9,447 bases of DNA from Tannerella sp. (GTDB taxonomy: Bacteria; Bacteroidota; Bacteroidia; Bacteroidales; Tannerellaceae): contig JAITQL010000195.1 of the NCBI GenBank assembly GCA_031288935.1, positions 1 to 9,447 on the forward strand. Reading direction: 5' to 3'. The notes under the pieces are model-generated. The model saw only the letters and a list, made by a program, of their open reading frames with translations. It did no database searches and was not told the origin of the DNA. Each line of letters begins with the position of its first letter. The first letter of the stretch is position 1. Positions 7,380 through 9,447 of this stretch are shown here, piece after piece. A program made the position numbers and the translations under genes.

Positions 7380-8492
7380 GTGGATTTTAAGGAACTGTTG
7401 AAACCGGATATCGCAGGGAGAGACGATACCGTGATTGAAATGCTGCGCCGTTCGTCCTGTCCGGTGATCCTGTACGGCGCTGCCGGCGACGTGGGCGGCC
7501 AGATTGCCAAAAAACTGGCGAAAAACGGGCTGAGCATCGCCCGGATTGCCGTGGACGGGGATTGTCCGCCCGTCGCAGCCGATCTCCCCGCCCTGTCGGG
7601 AACGGACGTTTGCAGCGTGGCGGATGTGGATGAACACTTCGCGGCATACCACGTCATCATCGGCTTTGTCAAAGGCTACAGCCGGGTCGATCCCGTCGCC
7701 CGGAAATTCCGCAACGCCCTGTCGGTGGACTACCTGTCCGAAATATTCGACATGGAACCCGTCACGCCCTCTTTCATCATGGAACACCGGGCGCAGCTGG
7801 AATCCTTTTACGAAAACCTTTCGGACACGCGCTCGAAAGATTCCTTCGTCGCCTATCTGCTGGGCAAGATTCGTCAGGACATGCAGTACATCCCGCCTTA
7901 CTTTGACAAGGTACAGTATTTCCCGTCGGGATTCTTCACGCTGACGGACAGGGAATCGTACTTCGACTGCGGCGCCTTCACCGGCGATACCGTTGCCGAC
8001 TTCCTGAAAGCGACCGGCGGAGGCTACCGCCGTATCTGGGCGGCCGAACCCGACGCCGCGAACTTCCGCCAACTGACGCGCTACGTCGCGGAACGGCAGT
8101 TGACCGGCGTTCAGCTGATCAACAAGGGCATTTACGGCTTTACCGGCCGGTTGCCCTTTCAGGCGGAGGGCAGTATGCTGTCGATGATTACGGACGACGC
8201 CCCGCAAACCGTCGAGGTGGACACCATCGACCGCATTGTGGACGGACAGCCGGTGACCTATATCAAAATGGACGTGGAAGGCGCCGAACTGATGGCCTTG
8301 CGTGGCGCCGAGCAAACGATCCGCGCCCACCGGCCTGTTTTGGGGATCAGCATTTATCACAGGCAAAGCGACCTGACGGACATTCCGGCCTACATCCGGT
8401 CGCTGGCGCCCGAATACCGCTTTTACTTCAGGGTGCACAAGAAACTGGCAATCGACACCGTGCTGTACGCCGTGGCGCATAAAACAGCCTGA
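7380..8492 (+). CDS. FkbM-family SAM-dependent methyltransferase
   Basis: A 370-residue protein with two parts. Residues 1 to about 90 look like a small Rossmann-type domain, with VILYGAAGDVGGQIAKKL at 29-46 (G-A-A-G-D-V-G-G nucleotide-binding-like turn). Residues from about 190 form the FkbM methyltransferase: SAM motif I YFDCGAFTGDT (194-204), WAAEPD (acidic residue for ribose), VEVDTIDRIV, the family hallmark YIKMDVEGAELMALRG with D298-E300-G301-E303, and the HKKLAIDTVLYA end. FkbM proteins methylate hydroxyls of sugars or polyketides; two-domain forms of this kind occur in surface polysaccharide loci. The substrate here is not predictable. The start is a GTG 7 bp after the glycogen synthase stop, and no in-frame ATG lies near it. 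Last gene of the operon; a candidate terminator lies about 90 bp downstream. Confidence 0.9.
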   Translation: MDFKELLKPDIAGRDDTVIEMLRRSSCPVILYGAAGDVGGQIAKKLAKNGLSIARIAVDGDCPPVAADLPALSGTDVCSVADVDEHFAAYHVIIGFVKGYSRVDPVARKFRNALSVDYLSEIFDMEPVTPSFIMEHRAQLESFYENLSDTRSKDSFVAYLLGKIRQDMQYIPPYFDKVQYFPSGFFTLTDRESYFDCGAFTGDTVADFLKATGGGYRRIWAAEPDAANFRQLTRYVAERQLTGVQLINKGIYGFTGRLPFQAEGSMLSMITDDAPQTVEVDTIDRIVDGQPVTYIKMDVEGAELMALRGAEQTIRAHRPVLGISIYHRQSDLTDIPAYIRSLAPEYRFYFRVHKKLAIDTVLYAVAHKTA

Positions 8493-8502
8493 CGGCGCAG
8501 CG

Positions 8503-8523
8503 CTCAAGCGTTCAACATTCAAG
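8503..8523. repeat. Heptad repeats CTCAAGC/GTTCAAC/ATTCAAG
   Basis: Three TTCAA-like heptads follow one another here. TTCAACATTCAAG (8511-8523) is the exact reverse complement of CTTGAATGTTGAA at 4480-4492 in the queC promoter, so the operon is bracketed by a 13-bp inverted match. Confidence 0.55.
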
Positions 8524-8584
8524 GGGAGGTGACATTGGGCAGAGCTTGCACCGGTTGTTGAAAACCCTTCGTGAACAGAACGGC

Positions 8585-8627
8585 AAAAACAACACGCGTG
8601 ATGTGATCCGAAACCGCGCTTGTTTTT
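8585..8627 (+). terminator. Candidate terminator of the queC-queF-GT3-fkbM operon
   Basis: AAAAACAA (8585-8592) pairs with TTGTTTTT (8620-8627) and CGCG (8595-8598) with CGCG (8615-8618), with a small internal loop and a 16-nt apical loop; a six-T run ends the hairpin. The stem base is AT-rich, so it is weaker than the mnmA terminator. Confidence 0.4.
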
Positions 8628-8715
8628 TCGTGTCATTTGCCAAGGCTTGAAATCCATCAAGATTAAAAAGCCCTCGTTTTGCCCCAACTTACAACTCCAT
8701 ATTCACCTGTCGCAT

Positions 8716-8825
8716 TTCCATACGTATCGCGATAAATTTCCACACGTGCGCAGATAAATTTTCATACGTGTAGAAAAAAACTTCCACACGTGTGGAAATT
8801 TTCTTCCGCACGTGCGCACGAATTT
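8716..8825. repeat. Five-unit 22-bp repeat array centred on ACGT palindromes
   Basis: ACGT cores lie at 8722, 8744, 8766, 8788 and 8810, exactly 22 bp apart. Units start TTCCATACGT, TTCCACACGT, TTTCATACGT, TTCCACACGT and TTCCGCACGT; their second halves vary (ATAAAT, AAAAAC, ATTTTC). Each core is palindromic to a different extent: ATACGTAT in unit 1, a perfect 16-bp palindrome TTCCACACGTGTGGAA (8782-8797) in unit 4, and CGCACGTGCG (8807-8816) in unit 5. The 22-bp spacing is close to two helical turns, so the sites face one side of the DNA. A 60-codon minus-strand open frame across it only reflects the repeat translated. Confidence 0.9.
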
Positions 8826-8885
8826 GACCCAAGGCGTTGCCGTTGGGCCGGGATATGCAGGGTTTTCAGACCGGAGACGGCACAC

Positions 8886-9120
8886 GAAAAAAAGTCATAC
8901 AAGACCATCGTAGCACACCGAAGAACGCTACCTGCTATGAAAGAAGTTGATTAATCTATTCGTACTCCTGATAAAATCAATTTTATTCCTCCTTCTTCGA
9001 CAATTGATTTATGGCAAAAGGATTATGAAACAATGCAATCAAGTATGATTTGAAGTGGAAAGACTGCAGAAACAGAAAGAAAACATTAAAAATGTAAGAT
9101 CAAAGAGTTCTTACGGATAA
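8886..9120 (+). pseudogene. Decayed C-terminal remnant resembling an AbiEii/AbiGii-type nucleotidyltransferase toxin
   Basis: One frame reads SYKTIVAHRRTLPAMKEVD (8895-8951), a TAA at 8952, then PDKINFIPPSSTIDLWQKDY and ETMQSSMI up to a TGA at 9051. The next frame continues with VERLQKQKENIKN and stops at 9118-9120. The string HR...VD(Y)...INFIPP...W..DY..M...MI, then a terminal ERLxKxxExI helix, matches my recollection of the C-terminal end of AbiEii-family proteins (type IV toxin, nucleotidyltransferase fold). The TAA could be a mutated Tyr codon (VDY), and a one-base shift separates the last helix. The catalytic nucleotidyltransferase core is absent; sequence upstream is the 22-bp array. 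It is judged non-functional. The family call is by eye and moderate. Confidence 0.45.
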
Positions 9121-9137
9121 AAACTCAAAAATAGATA

Positions 9138-9145
9138 TACCTTTG
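9138..9145 (+). promoter_or_regulatory. -7 box (TACCTTTG) of the restriction-modification gene
   Basis: TACCTTTG matches TAnnTTTG and lies 24 bp before an ATG at 9170. No TTG was found near the -33 position. It supports 9170, rather than 9237, as the original start of the following gene. Confidence 0.5.
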
Positions 9146-9169
9146 CACACATATTTTATATTGAAAAGT

Positions 9170-9277
9170 ATGCAATTATCCGCAATATTAAAAGATTCCG
9201 ATTACAGGCACGCGCAATTTGGCTTAATGCAAATTCATGAGTTTGAACAGCGCATCATCGTGCGTACCGAACAATAA
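9170..9277 (+). other. Frameshifted N-terminal piece of the R-M gene
   Basis: From ATG 9170 a 35-codon frame reads MQLSAILKDSDYRHAQFGLM and ends IIVRTEQ before TAA at 9275-9277. The S-x-L-x-DSxYxxxQF...I..xExRIxV pattern resembles the extreme N-terminus of Bacteroidota restriction-modification subunits with an HsdR-N-like domain. Skipping one base in GAACAATAAAGGC joins it in frame (RTE-NKGKEIPYISC) to the open frame that continues to the window end. Confidence 0.5.
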
Positions 9278-9447
9278 AGGCAAGGAAATTCCTTATATCA
9301 GTTGCCTTATCCGTAAAAGGGAAATAAAACTTACGCCCGAAGAAGCCGTCAGGCAACTCTATCTCGAAATTTTGCTGAATGACTACAAATATCCTGCCGA
9401 CCGCATCGAACTGGAATATGCCGTAACTTTCGGCAGAGAAAAGAAAC
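9237..9447 (+). CDS. Restriction-modification subunit with HsdR-N-like domain (N-terminal part, runs off the window)
   Basis: The open frame from ATG 9237 covers 70 codons and continues past the window. Its main part, ISCLIRKREIKLTPEEAVRQ followed by LYLEILLNDYKYPADRIELE and YAVTFGREKK, matches the start of the HSDR_N_2-type domain (type I restriction enzyme R N-terminal-like; expected next is an R/K-ADI motif outside the window). In Bacteroidota this domain often leads an N-6 adenine methylase (HsdM-like) rather than the translocase, so the product may be the M subunit or a fused enzyme; the window cannot tell. The first dozen residues (MSLNSASSCVPN) resemble nothing in the family, while the other frame from 9170 carries a family-like N-terminus, suggesting a one-base frameshift. 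If real, the gene is disrupted unless translation starts at 9237. Confidence 0.6.
   Translation, partial: MSLNSASSCVPNNKGKEIPYISCLIRKREIKLTPEEAVRQLYLEILLNDYKYPADRIELEYAVTFGREKK

Larger units (their letters stand above)
8493..8715. other. Intergenic region after the queC operon
   Basis: No gene is supported. It holds the heptad repeats at 8503-8523, a candidate terminator at 8585-8627, and a small inverted repeat (CTTGA at 8645-8649, TCAAG at 8656-8660) followed by A-rich sequence. A degenerate extra unit of the 22-bp array may begin near 8694. Confidence 0.5.

Noticed and set aside
5585..7672. A 695-codon minus-strand open frame opposite queF, the glycogen synthase and the start of fkbM
   Set aside because: Its composition is Arg/Val/Gly-rich with no recognisable motif, and it lies fully antisense to well-supported genes in GC-rich DNA. 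Such shadows arise from codon bias.
7365..8687. A 440-codon minus-strand open frame opposite the FkbM methyltransferase
   Set aside because: No domain motif was seen; it mirrors fkbM and runs into non-coding sequence. The plus-strand gene has clear FkbM hallmarks.
8716..8825. Plasmid-type iteron origin
   Set aside because: The spacing fits iterons, but no replication initiator gene, AT-rich melting region with DnaA boxes, or other plasmid gene is present.
8703..8885. A 60-codon minus-strand open frame over the 22-bp array
   Set aside because: The translated repetitiveness (HVWKFF/TCGNL-like) follows directly from the DNA repeat, and no promoter or start context was seen.

Overview
The window comes from a member of the Bacteroidota, most likely order Bacteroidales. 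Three things point there. The promoters have the lineage's TAnnTTTG -7 box and no obvious Shine-Dalgarno sequences. The MoxR/DUF58 pair, the short QueF, a GT3-type glycogen synthase and a DUF6261-like protein are all typical Bacteroidales gene content. The housekeeping genes are visibly GC-richer than the AT-rich, repeat-bearing stretches at about 1500-3190 and 8640-9240. No rRNA, tRNA, complete insertion sequence or CRISPR array was seen.

Layout, left to right. (1) 2-1498, plus strand: the tail of a MoxR-type AAA+ ATPase followed by a DUF58 membrane protein, the usual pair linked to aerotolerance/von Willebrand-A operons. (2) 1499-3190: an AT-rich region with one minus-strand gene (1938-2663, DUF6261-like, unknown function). 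Directly upstream of it is a five-copy 41-bp tandem repeat array (2734-2938, with degenerate ends), and a diverged single copy lies beyond its 3' end (1657-1731). (3) 3191-4550: a strong bidirectional terminator, minus-strand mnmA, and a divergent promoter region. (4) 4551-8492: a tightly packed plus-strand operon queC - queF - GT3 glycogen synthase - FkbM-family methyltransferase, with a well-matched Bacteroidota promoter. (5) 8493-9447: an accessory-looking region with a 22-bp-period array of ACGT-centred palindromes (8716-8825), a decayed fragment resembling the C-terminus of an AbiEii-type nucleotidyltransferase toxin, and the start of a restriction-modification gene with an HsdR-N-like domain that seems to carry a frameshift. 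The window ends inside this gene.

How the parts fit. MnmA (2-thiouridine at U34) and QueC/QueF (preQ0 to preQ1, for queuosine at G34) are transcribed divergently, so the centre of the window is a tRNA wobble-modification neighbourhood. The glycogen synthase and the methyltransferase look like passengers on the queuosine transcript. The least explained material is the DUF6261-like gene with its 41-bp array, the 22-bp palindromic array, and the defence-gene remains beside it. Protein family calls rest on motif recognition by eye; no database search was run.
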